Of a stretch of DNA of 44,689 nt, positions 33,974-41,828 are shown piece by piece. Below the pieces are notes generated by a model that saw nothing but the letters and a program-made list of their open reading frames with translations, was not told where the DNA came from and made no database searches. How positions within the stretch are numbered: the stretch's first letter is position 1; the number at the start of each line of letters is the position of its first letter. The stretch is from a virus: positions 1 to 44,689 of IMG/VR virus record IMGVR_UViG_3300045256_000750. The stretch is one strand, 5' to 3'. The position numbers and the translations under genes were made by a program.

Positions 33974-35464
33974 TCAGTCCTGAAGTTCGGTGTCGGGCGC
34001 AGGTGTCGGCACCAGCCTCGATGCTTGGTCGTGCCGCGGATCCGAGTCGAAGACCAGCCCCAGTTCATCGGCGCGGGCGTTGTCCGCCGCGATCTCGCGG
34101 TCGATGTCCTCGGCGTCGTAGCCGTAGGCCGAGATCGCCTCCGAGCGGCTCATCAGCCCTGCGCGGATCGCGAGCTTGAGCGCGTTGAACTCCTTGAGTG
34201 GATCGACCCACTGCCAGCCCTGCGGGATCCACTTGGCGGCCTGGTACGCGCGCCGGCGCCGGGCGTAGCCGGGCAGGCTCAGCGCCCCTTCGAGCACGGC
34301 CTGCTCCATCCAGGCCCGCCACACCGGGCGGCACAGCTGGTGCACGATCACCCCGTGCTGGATGGCCTCGCAACGGCGGCGGAACTCCAGCAGCCCCGCG
34401 CGGATGCTGGAGTAGTTCACCTGGGTGAGATCACCGGTGAGCATCTCGTAGGTGATGCCCATGGCGGCGGCCACCGCCCGGAACTGCTGGCGCATGAACT
34501 CGCCGTAGCTCGCGCCCACGTCGGCCGGCGCCGAGAACTTGATGTCCTCGCCCGGCTCCAGGATCTGCAAGGTGCCGGGCTCCAGCCCGGCGAGGGCCGC
34601 CCCGTTGGCGTCCGGCAGCCCTTCGCCCATCAGGGTGTCCTCGGGGGCGAGCCGCGTGATGAAGCCGGCGAACATCGCCGCGGTCTTCTTGCGTACCAGT
34701 TCCGCGTCGTCGTACTGGTCGAGTTCGTGCAGCTTCACCAGCGCCCGCGCAAGCCACGGCTCGCCGCGGATCTGCCCCGGGCGCAGCGGGCGGAACAGGT
34801 GGATGACCTCGGAGGCACCCACGCGCACGGTGTCGAGACCTCCCGCGGAGGTACCCGTGCCCGACATCGGCGCCAGGCTTCCATCCCCAGGGTGCGAGCG
34901 CGTTAGGTGGTAGGCCACCCGCCGCCCGAGCCGGTCGAACTCGATGCCGGCGCGGATGACGTGGCCCGAGGGCAGGTCCCGGTTCAAAGTGGTCGGCAGG
35001 TGCTCGGGCTCCAGCACCTGCAGCTGCAGACCCACCGGCAGACCGTCCTCGGGACGGCGCCAGCGCAGGCGCACCAGCGCCTCGCCGCCTTCGAGCATCG
35101 CGCGGCAGGCCAGCGCCTGCAGGCCGTAGAAGTCGGTGAGTCCTGCGGCGTCGGCCTCCTCCACCCAGTCCCACCATAACGCGTGGATGGCCTCGCGCAC
35201 GGCCGCATCAGTCACCATGCTCTGCGGCTTGATGCCGGTGCCGATGGCGTTGGCCACGAAGGCTTCGATGCCCGCGGCCGCCCAGGCGTTGCGCCGGGCG
35301 AGATCGCGGCTCTTGGCGCGCAGTTCGTTCTGCGTGAAAGCCAGCGCCGCGACCGCCCCGGGATTGCCGACCTGCCAGGCGACGGCCCTACGGCCGCCGC
35401 CCACGCCGTCGTAGGTGGGGCTCGAGCCAAGCAGCCGGCGCTTGAGGGTATGCCACCAACCCAT
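33974..35464 (-). CDS. Portal protein (lambda gpB-like)
   Basis: This 496-aa protein of the lambda portal family contains LARRNAWAAAGIEAFVANAI, HVIRAGIEFDRLGRRVAYHL, VIHLFRPLRPGQIRGEPWLA and YEMLTGDLTQVNYSSIRAGL, all typical of PF05136-type portals. I chose the ATG at 35464, which shares a base with the gpW stop (TGATG) and has AGGGG upstream; the open frame to 35515 runs into gpW. It forms the dodecameric entry for DNA. Confidence 0.92.
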   Translation of the reverse strand: MGWWHTLKRRLLGSSPTYDGVGGGRRAVAWQVGNPGAVAALAFTQNELRAKSRDLARRNAWAAAGIEAFVANAIGTGIKPQSMVTDAAVREAIHALWWDWVEEADAAGLTDFYGLQALACRAMLEGGEALVRLRWRRPEDGLPVGLQLQVLEPEHLPTTLNRDLPSGHVIRAGIEFDRLGRRVAYHLTRSHPGDGSLAPMSGTGTSAGGLDTVRVGASEVIHLFRPLRPGQIRGEPWLARALVKLHELDQYDDAELVRKKTAAMFAGFITRLAPEDTLMGEGLPDANGAALAGLEPGTLQILEPGEDIKFSAPADVGASYGEFMRQQFRAVAAAMGITYEMLTGDLTQVNYSSIRAGLLEFRRRCEAIQHGVIVHQLCRPVWRAWMEQAVLEGALSLPGYARRRRAYQAAKWIPQGWQWVDPLKEFNALKLAIRAGLMSRSEAISAYGYDAEDIDREIAADNARADELGLVFDSDPRHDQASRLVPTPAPDTELQD

Positions 35465-35685
35465 CACGTCCCCTTGGTCGTGTGAATGCGGATCTGCCGC
35501 GGCGCGCCGGGCCACAGCCCCGTGGCCACGGCCTGTTCGTGCAGGTCACGCTTGACCGCCCGGATGGCGGCTTGCAACTCCTCGATCGAGCGGTACTCGA
35601 CCGTCTTGTCGCCGAAGCTGACGCGCTTCTCGCCCTTGGCGAGCGCGGCTTGCAGGGCCTCGAGATGGGCTTCGGTGTAGGCCAT
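35464..35685 (-). CDS. Head-tail joining protein gpW-like
   Basis: This 73-aa protein starts AYTEAHLEALQAALAKGEKR and continues VSFGDKTVEYRSIEELQAAI, the gpW signature. It lies directly before the portal gene, as W does in lambda. One-base overlaps (TGATG) couple it on both sides. It plugs the portal after packaging. Confidence 0.88.
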   Translation of the reverse strand: MAYTEAHLEALQAALAKGEKRVSFGDKTVEYRSIEELQAAIRAVKRDLHEQAVATGLWPGAPRQIRIHTTKGT

Positions 35686-36077
35686 CAGCGGTAGACCACG
35701 AGGTCGATCTCGGCGGAGTCGGCGAAGGACGCCGCGGTGGTCGCGCAGGTCACGTCGAGGTGGGTCGGCGTCTTCTCGTCGGCGGTCGCGCGCACGATCA
35801 GCAGCCGCTGCGTGCCGCTGTTGGTGCTGCTGCGGGCCACGCCCACCCAGGCATAGTTCGCGTCCGGCAGCGGGCTGGCGAAACTCACGCGGTAGCGACC
35901 TACGGCGAGCCGCGTGACCGAGGCGACGTTGTGCGCGGCGCGCACGACGACCTGGTTGCCGACATAGCCGAAACACACCCAGGCCCGCGCCAGACCCGGG
36001 TGGTCGGCGCCGACCTTGACCTTGACCTCCCGCCCGATGCGGCCGGCCAAGGCGCCGATGCGCGAGGCCAGGCTCAT
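35685..36077 (-). CDS. Tail-fibre C-terminal-like protein in head module
   Basis: This 130-aa protein has ARAWVCFGYVGNQVVVRAAH, then NVASVTRLAVGRYRVSFASP followed by LPDANYAWVGVARS. This is the familiar strand pattern of fibre C-terminal domains (AWVNF...ASFNVSSVT...YTVNF...DANYA). Its N-terminus, SLASRIGALAGRIGREV, echoes the start of the adjacent gene (SLTTRIESLVIRVAQEF). TGATG overlaps couple it to both neighbours. A fibre-tip or knob role is inferred; the position among packaging genes is unusual. Confidence 0.62.
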   Translation of the reverse strand: MSLASRIGALAGRIGREVKVKVGADHPGLARAWVCFGYVGNQVVVRAAHNVASVTRLAVGRYRVSFASPLPDANYAWVGVARSSTNSGTQRLLIVRATADEKTPTHLDVTCATTAASFADSAEIDLVVYR

Positions 36078-36568
36078 CAGACCAGGGCCCCTTCGAAGAT
36101 CGCGACGAAGTCGGTGTCGGTGTCGCCCACCTCAGCCGCGGCCACGGCACCGATGTTGCTGCGCGCCTGGGCCTGCTCGGTAGCCGTCAGGGTCTGCGCC
36201 GCGTCGAAGCGCACGCGGTGGTTCACCGCAGTGAGCAAGGCGTCCAGGCCGCTGGTGCCGTCCTGCAGCAGCTGCTGGATCTCCAGCAGCGTGTCGTAGG
36301 CGGCATCGGCCCCGCCCAGGATCTCGGCCTTGAGCGTGTCGAGCAGCGTGACGATCTTGTGCGAGGAGTAGGTGCTGCTCGTGGCGACCTGGGCGTCGTC
36401 GATCGCGCCCGAGGCCTGCACCGCGGCCTTCAGTTCGTTGATGGCCGCCACCAGGCTGGACTTGTCGGTGGTGGTGAGCTGGGCGAGGTTCCCGGCCTTC
36501 GCGCGGACGTCGTTGAACTCCTGCGCGACGCGGATGACCAGGCTCTCGATGCGGGTGGTCAGTGACAT
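36077..36568 (-). CDS. Tail-fibre-like protein in head module
   Basis: This 163-aa protein starts SLTTRIESLVIRVAQEFNDV, then TTTDKSSLVAAINELKAAVQ, and carries LTATEQAQARSNIGAVAAAE, the QAR.NIGA pattern widespread in phage tail fibres. It lies 12 bp after the terminase stop and shares a base with the next gene. Together the two genes look like a small fibre split into shaft and tip. Why it sits between terminase and gpW is not clear. Confidence 0.68.
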   Translation of the reverse strand: MSLTTRIESLVIRVAQEFNDVRAKAGNLAQLTTTDKSSLVAAINELKAAVQASGAIDDAQVATSSTYSSHKIVTLLDTLKAEILGGADAAYDTLLEIQQLLQDGTSGLDALLTAVNHRVRFDAAQTLTATEQAQARSNIGAVAAAEVGDTDTDFVAIFEGALV

Positions 36569-36580
36569 AGCGTCTCCTCG

Positions 36581-38554
36581 TCAGGCCAGCCAGCGGCTCT
36601 TGATCACGCGCCGGCCGGTGTTGCGGTTGCCAGAAACACCCAGGCCACCTCGATGGGTGGCCTCGGTGATCGATTCAGTAGGTGTTTCAAGGGCTGGCGG
36701 ACTGGCCAGCCCCAGTTGCCGCTCCAGTTCGCGCCAGTGGCGTTCCTCGAAGCGGTCGAGCCCTGCGGCCGCAGCAGCAGCACGGGCATACACGTAGCAG
36801 TCCAGCGCCTCGTTGCGCTCGCGCATCTTCTGCCACTCGCGCACCGCAAAGCCGTGGCGATCACGCCGGGTGACGAGCTGCTCGGCGCACAGTTGCTGGA
36901 GGAACTCGGCGTCGATCTTGGGCAGGTGGACGAAACCGGCCGGGTAGGTCACCGTCACGCCGTCGTCGGCCACCTCCGCGCTCTGGCGCAGGTGGTTGTA
37001 GAACTCGAGTTTGGCGAGCCCCACCGCGACCGCATACACCTTGATGCCCCGGCGCAGCTTCTTGCCCGCCTGCGAGACATCGACCGCCGTCGGTGTGCCG
37101 ATCAGGGCTGCGCCCCCCATCGAACCCGTCCGCACGCCCTTGACCGCCATGACCCGCGCGTCGCGGCAGGCGCGCACGAAGGCGTAGGCCTCCTGTGTCG
37201 CAAAGCCGGTGTCCAGCGCCAAGCGGGCCAGCGGCATGGCCGCGCCCGAGGCATGGGTCCAGGTCTCGGCGAGCATCCCGCCCAGCGCCTTCCACACCGC
37301 ATCCCGTGCGGTGTCGCCCATCAGCACCCGGTGCTCGATGAGCCAGGCCTCCTTGCCGCGCCCGAAGGCCCAGACCGAGACCTCGATGCGGTCCTTCTGC
37401 ACGTCGGCGCCGGCGGTGAGCAAGAGCCCGCCGGCGGGAATGGTGCCGATGGCATAGTCCTCGCGGCGCTCCAGCAGGCGTTGCCAGTCGGGCGCTTCAC
37501 CCTCCTCGACCCAGGTCTCGCCGAGCTCGGTGTTCTTGAAGGTCTTGATCGCGGCGCTCGATCCGGTTTCCTTGCTCACGGCGGCTTCCCACGCGGCGGC
37601 GATCTCGCACCAGGCGCGCCAGCCCAGCGGGCTGTACAGCGACGACAGATGAAACCCCGCCGTCTTGCCCGAGCCTTCCGCCGTCGCGCGCCACTCGCCG
37701 TGCTCCAGCATCCAGGTCTTGTGGTGCTCGGCGATCGCCGTCTCGCATGATTCGCACACATACGCCGCCGTCTCGGGCCGGCCCTTCTCCCAACGCAGTT
37801 GCTCGAAGCGCAGCCACTGCCGGTGCGAGCAATGCGGGCAGGGCACGAAGTAGCGGCGCTGGTCGCTGGCCTCGTACTCACGCTCGATGGCCGAGGCGCC
37901 CGCGATCGTCGGCGTCGAGACGATGAAGATCTTGCGCCGCGCAAAGGTGCGCGTGCGCGCCTCAGCGAGCGAGATCGCATCGCCCTCCCCCTCGACATCG
38001 AGCGGGTAGGCGTCCACCTCGTCGAGAAAGAGATAGCGCACCGGCATCGAGCGCAGGCCCACCGCGCTGTTCGCGCCGGTCATCACCAGCACGCCGCCAC
38101 GAAACTCCTTGGCGAGGATGGTGTTGCCCGAGTCGCGCGAACGCGCCGGAGCGATGAGTTCGCAGAGCACCGGCGACTCCTCGATCAGCGGGTCGATGCG
38201 CTGCTTGGAGTTGCGCTTGGCCATCTCCACGGTGGGCCACACCGCCATCATCGGCCCGGGGGCGTGGTGGATCACGTAGCCGATCCAGTTCGAGCCGGTC
38301 TCGGTCGCGCCCACCTGCGCGCCCTTCATGAACACCACGCGCTCGATGGGCGAGGTCGGCGACAGGCAGTCCATGATCGCCTTCAGATAGGGCGTGCGGC
38401 TGGTGCGCCAGCGCCCCGGCTCGCTCGAGGCCTTGCTCGACAGCACCCGGTGACGGTCGGCCCATTCGGAGACGGTGAGCAGCGGGTCCGGCGTGAGGCC
38501 CTCGCGCCAAGCGCGCTCGATGACGTCCCAGCCCTCATAGGCGAACTCGTCCAT
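36581..38554 (-). CDS. Terminase large subunit (GpA-like)
   Basis: This 657-aa protein of the lambda GpA family has the ATPase N-terminal half with VVFMKGAQVGATETGSNWIG (Walker A-like), Walker B YLFLDEVDAYP, a Cys-rich CPHC then CESC zinc element, and a nuclease half with the acidic LALDTGFATQEAYAF. The start is either ATG at 38554 or GTG at 38557; the GTG lies at the edge of a hairpin. No good Shine-Dalgarno is visible, because the three palindromes of 38557-38627 fill the leader. Confidence 0.92.
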   Translation of the reverse strand: MDEFAYEGWDVIERAWREGLTPDPLLTVSEWADRHRVLSSKASSEPGRWRTSRTPYLKAIMDCLSPTSPIERVVFMKGAQVGATETGSNWIGYVIHHAPGPMMAVWPTVEMAKRNSKQRIDPLIEESPVLCELIAPARSRDSGNTILAKEFRGGVLVMTGANSAVGLRSMPVRYLFLDEVDAYPLDVEGEGDAISLAEARTRTFARRKIFIVSTPTIAGASAIEREYEASDQRRYFVPCPHCSHRQWLRFEQLRWEKGRPETAAYVCESCETAIAEHHKTWMLEHGEWRATAEGSGKTAGFHLSSLYSPLGWRAWCEIAAAWEAAVSKETGSSAAIKTFKNTELGETWVEEGEAPDWQRLLERREDYAIGTIPAGGLLLTAGADVQKDRIEVSVWAFGRGKEAWLIEHRVLMGDTARDAVWKALGGMLAETWTHASGAAMPLARLALDTGFATQEAYAFVRACRDARVMAVKGVRTGSMGGAALIGTPTAVDVSQAGKKLRRGIKVYAVAVGLAKLEFYNHLRQSAEVADDGVTVTYPAGFVHLPKIDAEFLQQLCAEQLVTRRDRHGFAVREWQKMRERNEALDCYVYARAAAAAAGLDRFEERHWRELERQLGLASPPALETPTESITEATHRGGLGVSGNRNTGRRVIKSRWLA

Positions 38555-38556
38555 CA

Positions 38557-38627
38557 CAAATTCGTCGGGAACGAATTTGGACGCGCGCCAGCGCGCCCGT
38601 CAGGGTGAAACACGGGGACGTGTTTCA
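38557..38627. repeat. Three tandem palindromes between terminase genes
   Basis: The gap between small and large terminase genes is almost wholly occupied by three inverted repeats. CAAATTCGT pairs with ACGAATTTG (38557-38579, 5-nt loop), GCGCGC with GCGCGC (38583-38596), and TGAAACACG with CGTGTTTCA (38606-38627, 4-nt loop). The first and third are perfect 9-bp stems with similar G-rich loops. No gene overlaps them. Candidate cos/pac element, REP-like insertion or translational attenuator. Confidence 0.7.
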
Positions 38628-39158
38628 TCAATCGACCCGAACCTTGAGTTCCCCGAGCTCGGCGAGGTGCTCGCGCACGGCGGCATCCAGGGCCACGTGC
38701 AGGGTGTGGGCCTCCACGCCGAGCCGGGCCGCCATCTGCGCCGAGATCCGCGCCGGCCAGTTGAGCCAAGCGTCGCGCTCCGTACGGGCGAGCTTGAACA
38801 CATGCGCGATGGCCTGGTGGCGATCGACCAGTTCGCCCTTGAGGCGGGCCAGCCGCACCTTGTTGGTCTGCGCCTTGACCACCTCGTTGACCGTGCGCGC
38901 CTGCACGAGCGTGGTGCCGCCTGCGGGCAGGCCGGTGGCGAGGTTGGGGGCCGGATCCTCCGCCACCCGCACCTTCACGGTCCGGGAGCCCGTTCCCGCC
39001 TTCGGCGGCTCGGAGTTCCGGGTCCAGTCGCGGTCGGCCCGGTCTGGGTCGATGGTGCCGTCCGCCTCGGGCGTGATGCGTCCGGTGCGGATGGCCTTGT
39101 GCACGGCGGTGTCCGATACCCCACGGTGGCGGGCGTAGGCGCGAATCGAGATGCCCAT
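38628..39158 (-). CDS. Terminase small subunit (Nu1-like)
   Basis: This 176-aa protein has an N-terminal winged-helix of the Nu1 type, ISIRAYARHRGVSDTAVHKA followed by IRTGRIT, for cos recognition. A linker and a C-terminal helical part (LARLKGELVDRHQAIAHVFK) follow for binding the large subunit. The stop at 38628 abuts the third palindrome. It is the first gene of the leftward structural operon; its promoter region is shared with the plus-strand genes that start at 39279. Confidence 0.85.
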   Translation of the reverse strand: MGISIRAYARHRGVSDTAVHKAIRTGRITPEADGTIDPDRADRDWTRNSEPPKAGTGSRTVKVRVAEDPAPNLATGLPAGGTTLVQARTVNEVVKAQTNKVRLARLKGELVDRHQAIAHVFKLARTERDAWLNWPARISAQMAARLGVEAHTLHVALDAAVREHLAELGELKVRVD

Positions 39159-39205
39159 GGCCCTCTTCGATCAAGTCATCGTCAGTTCTTGGCCAACACC
39201 CGCAG

Positions 39206-39252
39206 AAAACGCTTGGCTTCACGGGCGAACAGCGCGTTCATCACGTCACCCC
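39206..39252 (+). repeat. Imperfect direct repeat, copy 1
   Basis: AACGCTTGGCTTC, then ACGGGCGAACAGCGCGTTCA followed by TCACGTCACCC, recurs with a few changes at 39568-39614. Each copy precedes a small plus-strand gene by 25-30 bp, suggesting a shared control element or a small duplication. Confidence 0.6.
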
Positions 39253-39278
39253 GAACCACCCGATCGAAAGGACGCCCG

Positions 39279-39545
39279 ATGAACCCCCACACCTCCGACC
39301 TTCTCGCCACCAAGCTCGCCGAGGCCGCCCTGACCGTGCTGGTGCGCACTTGCCGCAAGGAGGTGGCCGCCGCCAGCCGCGACGAGCTCGAAGCCGCCTG
39401 CGCCGCGATGCGCGCCAAGGCCCGGCCGGTCATCGACCGCTTGTTTGACGACGCAAGGGCTGCGCCCTGGGTCGGCGAGATGGCCTTCCACGCCGCCGCG
39501 CTCGAACTGGCGCAGGCCGGCATCGCGGTGTTGCGCAAGGTCTGA
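39279..39545 (+). CDS. Small hypothetical prophage protein
   Basis: This 88-aa mainly helical protein contains TSDLLATKLAEAALTVLVRT and ELEAACAAMRAKARPVIDRL. No domain is recognised. AAAGGA lies about 6 nt before the ATG at 39279. It is the first of three short plus-strand genes divergent from the terminase operon, with similar leaders. Function unknown. Confidence 0.6.
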   Translation: MNPHTSDLLATKLAEAALTVLVRTCRKEVAAASRDELEAACAAMRAKARPVIDRLFDDARAAPWVGEMAFHAAALELAQAGIAVLRKV

Positions 39546-39555
39546 CGAGCAATGC

Positions 39556-39581
39556 GAAGCCAAGCAAGAACGCTTGGCTTC
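39556..39581 (+). terminator. Perfect 10-bp hairpin, terminator-like
   Basis: GAAGCCAAGC pairs exactly with GCTTGGCTTC across a 6-nt loop, 10 nt after the stop of the preceding gene. No T-run follows, so it may be a weak terminator or regulatory hairpin. Its right arm is part of the second direct-repeat copy (39568-39614). Confidence 0.45.
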
Positions 39582-39614
39582 TCACGCGAACAGCGCGTTC
39601 ATCACCTCACCCAA
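39568..39614 (+). repeat. Imperfect direct repeat, copy 2
   Basis: Second copy of the element at 39206-39252: AACGCTTGGCTTC, then GCGAACAGCGCGTTCATCAC, followed by CTCACCC. It lies before the gene at 39639, as copy 1 lies before the gene at 39279. Confidence 0.6.
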
Positions 39615-39638
39615 TCACCACGCACCAAGGAGCAGACC

Positions 39639-39884
39639 ATGACCCTGCGCATCCGCCAACCCCAGGTCACCGACACCAACGGCAACGCCCTCGGCACCCG
39701 CCTGATCCGAATCGAGTTCGACGAGCAAGGCCCAACGACCGTGATGCACGACGGCCAGCGTTACGACTTCACCGGCAAGACCGGCACCCACCTCAAAACC
39801 GGCTTGGCGGTGCGCGAGATGGCCACCGCGCGCGATGCGCGCCTGTGGATCAGCCTCGATGGCGAGCACCTCTGGGAAGACTGA
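39639..39884 (+). CDS. Small hypothetical prophage protein
   Basis: This 81-aa, beta-strand-rich protein contains LGTRLIRIEFDEQGPTTVMH and LRIRQPQVTDTNGNALGTR; no family is recognised. AAGGAG lies 6 nt before the ATG at 39639. The leader AGGAGCAGACCATGA is shared with the next gene, suggesting a common origin or regulation. Function unknown. Confidence 0.6.
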   Translation: MTLRIRQPQVTDTNGNALGTRLIRIEFDEQGPTTVMHDGQRYDFTGKTGTHLKTGLAVREMATARDARLWISLDGEHLWED

Positions 39885-39918
39885 CTCGAGCCGATCCACC
39901 CCTATCCAGGAGCAGACC

Positions 39919-40506
39919 ATGAGCACCATCACCCTGACCCCCGCCCAGCACGCGATCCTGGCCCATGCGCTCGAGCACAGCGACGGCCGAATCGACTGGT
40001 TCCCCGAGCACATCCAAGGCGGTGCCCGCCGCAAGGTGCTCGACGGCCTGGCCAACCGCGCCCTGATCGCCCGCCAGGGCGAGGTCTGGGTCGTTGCCGA
40101 CGCAGGCTACGAGGCCTTGGGCGTGCCGCGCCCGGGTGCCCGCACCGCCCCGCGCCAGTCCTTCGTTGCGAAACTCGATGCGGTGATCGCCCGGGCCGAG
40201 CAGGCGCAGACGGCGCGCGACGAGGCCGACCTGGAGGCGGCGGTGAACGCCGCCGAAGCGGCCTGGGCGCAGGATGCGCATCGCAGCGCCGAGCCCCGCC
40301 GCCCCCGCGCCGACAGCAAGCAGGCGCAGGTGATCGCGATGCTGCAGCGTCCCGAAGGCGCCACCCTCCGCCAGATCATGGACAGCACCGGCTGGCAGGC
40401 GCACACGGTGCGCGGCACCTTGGCCGGGGCGCTGAAGAAGAAACTGGGCCTGACGATCGTCTCCGAGAGATCCCCGGGCGGCGAGCGCGTCTACCGGCTT
40501 GCCTGA
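39919..40506 (+). CDS. DUF3489-domain protein
   Basis: This 195-aa protein has a C-terminal DUF3489 domain: SKQAQVIAMLQRPEGATLRQ then IMDSTGWQAHTVRGTLAGAL and SERSPGGERVYRL, a winged-helix-like module. The N-terminal part (TLTPAQHAILAHALEHSDGR) is typical of the same family. AGGAG precedes the ATG. DUF3489 proteins are common in prophages and plasmids of proteobacteria; DNA binding is likely, targets unknown. It ends convergently to the methyltransferase, 56 bp away. Confidence 0.85.
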   Translation: MSTITLTPAQHAILAHALEHSDGRIDWFPEHIQGGARRKVLDGLANRALIARQGEVWVVADAGYEALGVPRPGARTAPRQSFVAKLDAVIARAEQAQTARDEADLEAAVNAAEAAWAQDAHRSAEPRRPRADSKQAQVIAMLQRPEGATLRQIMDSTGWQAHTVRGTLAGALKKKLGLTIVSERSPGGERVYRLA

Positions 40507-40515
40507 GTCGCGATG

Positions 40516-40542
40516 GGGCAGCACATCCCGCGCGGGCTGCCC
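40516..40542. terminator. Hairpin between convergent genes
   Basis: GGGCAGC pairs with GCTGCCC across a 13-nt loop in the 56-bp gap between the convergent DUF3489 and methyltransferase genes. Position fits a terminator; the loop is long and no T-run follows, so support is weak. Confidence 0.35.
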
Positions 40543-40562
40543 AATCTGACCGGGTTCGTGAT

Positions 40563-41828
40563 TCACTGCGAGATCGTCGAGGAGGAAGTCGCCGCCTGAT
40601 CGAAGGCCAGGCCATCCGCCTCGCGGGTGGCTTGCTGGCCCGTCCAGTCCTGCCAGCGCCGCACGATCACGTCCGCATACTTCGGGTCGAGTTCGATCAG
40701 GCGCGCCACGCGCCCGGCCTTCTCGGCGGCGATCAAGGTCGTGCCCGAGCCGCCGAAGGGGTCGAGCACCACGTCGCCGGGGCGGCTGGAGTTGCGGATG
40801 GCCCGCTCGACCAGATCCACCGGCTTCATGGTCGGGTGCAGATCGTTCTTCGCTGGCTTCTTGATCTGCCAGACGTCGCCCTGGTCGCGGTCGCCGCACC
40901 AGTGGCGCGTCGCGCCTTCGGGCCAGCCGTAGAGGATCGGCTCGTACTGGCGCTGGTAGTCCGAGCGGCCCAGCGTGAAGGTGTTCTTGGCCCAGATGAT
41001 GAAGGTCGACCAGTGCCCGCCGGCGGCGCGGAAGGCCGCTTGCAGCGTGTCCAGTTCGCTGGAGGACATGGCGACGTAGATCGCGCCTCGGGTGTGCGCC
41101 ATGATCAGCGCCAGCGCATCAAAGAGGAAATCGTAGAAGCCTTCGCCCAGCGCATCGTTGAGGATGGGGCGGTGCTTGCCGCGCAGCTTGTCCTTCGCGC
41201 TGTTGGCGTAGTTCACGTTGTAGGGCGGATCGGTGAAGACCATGTCCGCCCGCTCGCCGTCCGGAAACAGGCGCGCGTAGGCCTCGGCGGTGGTCGCGTC
41301 GCCGCAGACCAGGCGGTGCGGCCCGAGCCGCCAGACGTCGCCCGGCCGAGACACCGGCTCTTCCGGCATCTCCGGGATGGCATCGTCCTCCGTCCGGCCC
41401 TCGATCTGTGGTTCCTCATCGGCCAGCAGTTCTGCCAGTGCATCGGCGTCGAATCCGGTGAGATCGAGATCGAAGCCATCGTCCTGCAGCGCCTCCAGTT
41501 CGATGCGCAGCAGGGCATCGTCCCAGGTCGCGAGTTCCGCGAGCCGGTTGTCCGCGAGCACCAGGGCGCGGCGCTGGGTCGGCGTGAGGTGGTCGAGCAC
41601 GACCACCGGCACTGTGGGCAGGCCCAGCTTGCGCGCGGCGGCAAGCCGCCCATGGCCCGCGACCAGCACACCGTCGGCGCCGGTGAGAATGGGATTGACG
41701 AAGCCGAACTCCGCGATGGAGGCCGCGATCTGGGCGATCTGCTCGTCCGAGTGCTGGCGGGCGTTGCGCACGTAGGGCAGCAGCTTGTCGATCGGCCAGA
41801 GCTCGATGCGATCGGCCAGCCAGCTCAT
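40563..41828 (-). CDS. ParB-domain/DNA methyltransferase fusion (DPPY)
   Basis: This 421-aa protein has an N-terminal ParB-like domain (LLPYVRNARQHSDEQIAQIA, then VLVAGHGRLAAARKLG) followed by a methyltransferase with MVFTDPPYNVNYANSAKDK (catalytic DPPY) and VLDPFGGSGTTLIAAEKAGR (motif I). The order DPPY before FGGSG marks a beta-class amino-methyltransferase, N6-adenine or N4-cytosine. Its stop is convergent with DUF3489 and its start overlaps the second fusion gene by 4 bp. Phage enzymes of this type protect phage DNA or alter host marking. Confidence 0.88.
   Translation of the reverse strand: MSWLADRIELWPIDKLLPYVRNARQHSDEQIAQIAASIAEFGFVNPILTGADGVLVAGHGRLAAARKLGLPTVPVVVLDHLTPTQRRALVLADNRLAELATWDDALLRIELEALQDDGFDLDLTGFDADALAELLADEEPQIEGRTEDDAIPEMPEEPVSRPGDVWRLGPHRLVCGDATTAEAYARLFPDGERADMVFTDPPYNVNYANSAKDKLRGKHRPILNDALGEGFYDFLFDALALIMAHTRGAIYVAMSSSELDTLQAAFRAAGGHWSTFIIWAKNTFTLGRSDYQRQYEPILYGWPEGATRHWCGDRDQGDVWQIKKPAKNDLHPTMKPVDLVERAIRNSSRPGDVVLDPFGGSGTTLIAAEKAGRVARLIELDPKYADVIVRRWQDWTGQQATREADGLAFDQAATSSSTISQ

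Noticed and set aside
40513-40599. 28-codon frame in the convergent gap
   Set aside because: It overlaps the end of the methyltransferase gene and the hairpin, and has no ribosome site or homologue.
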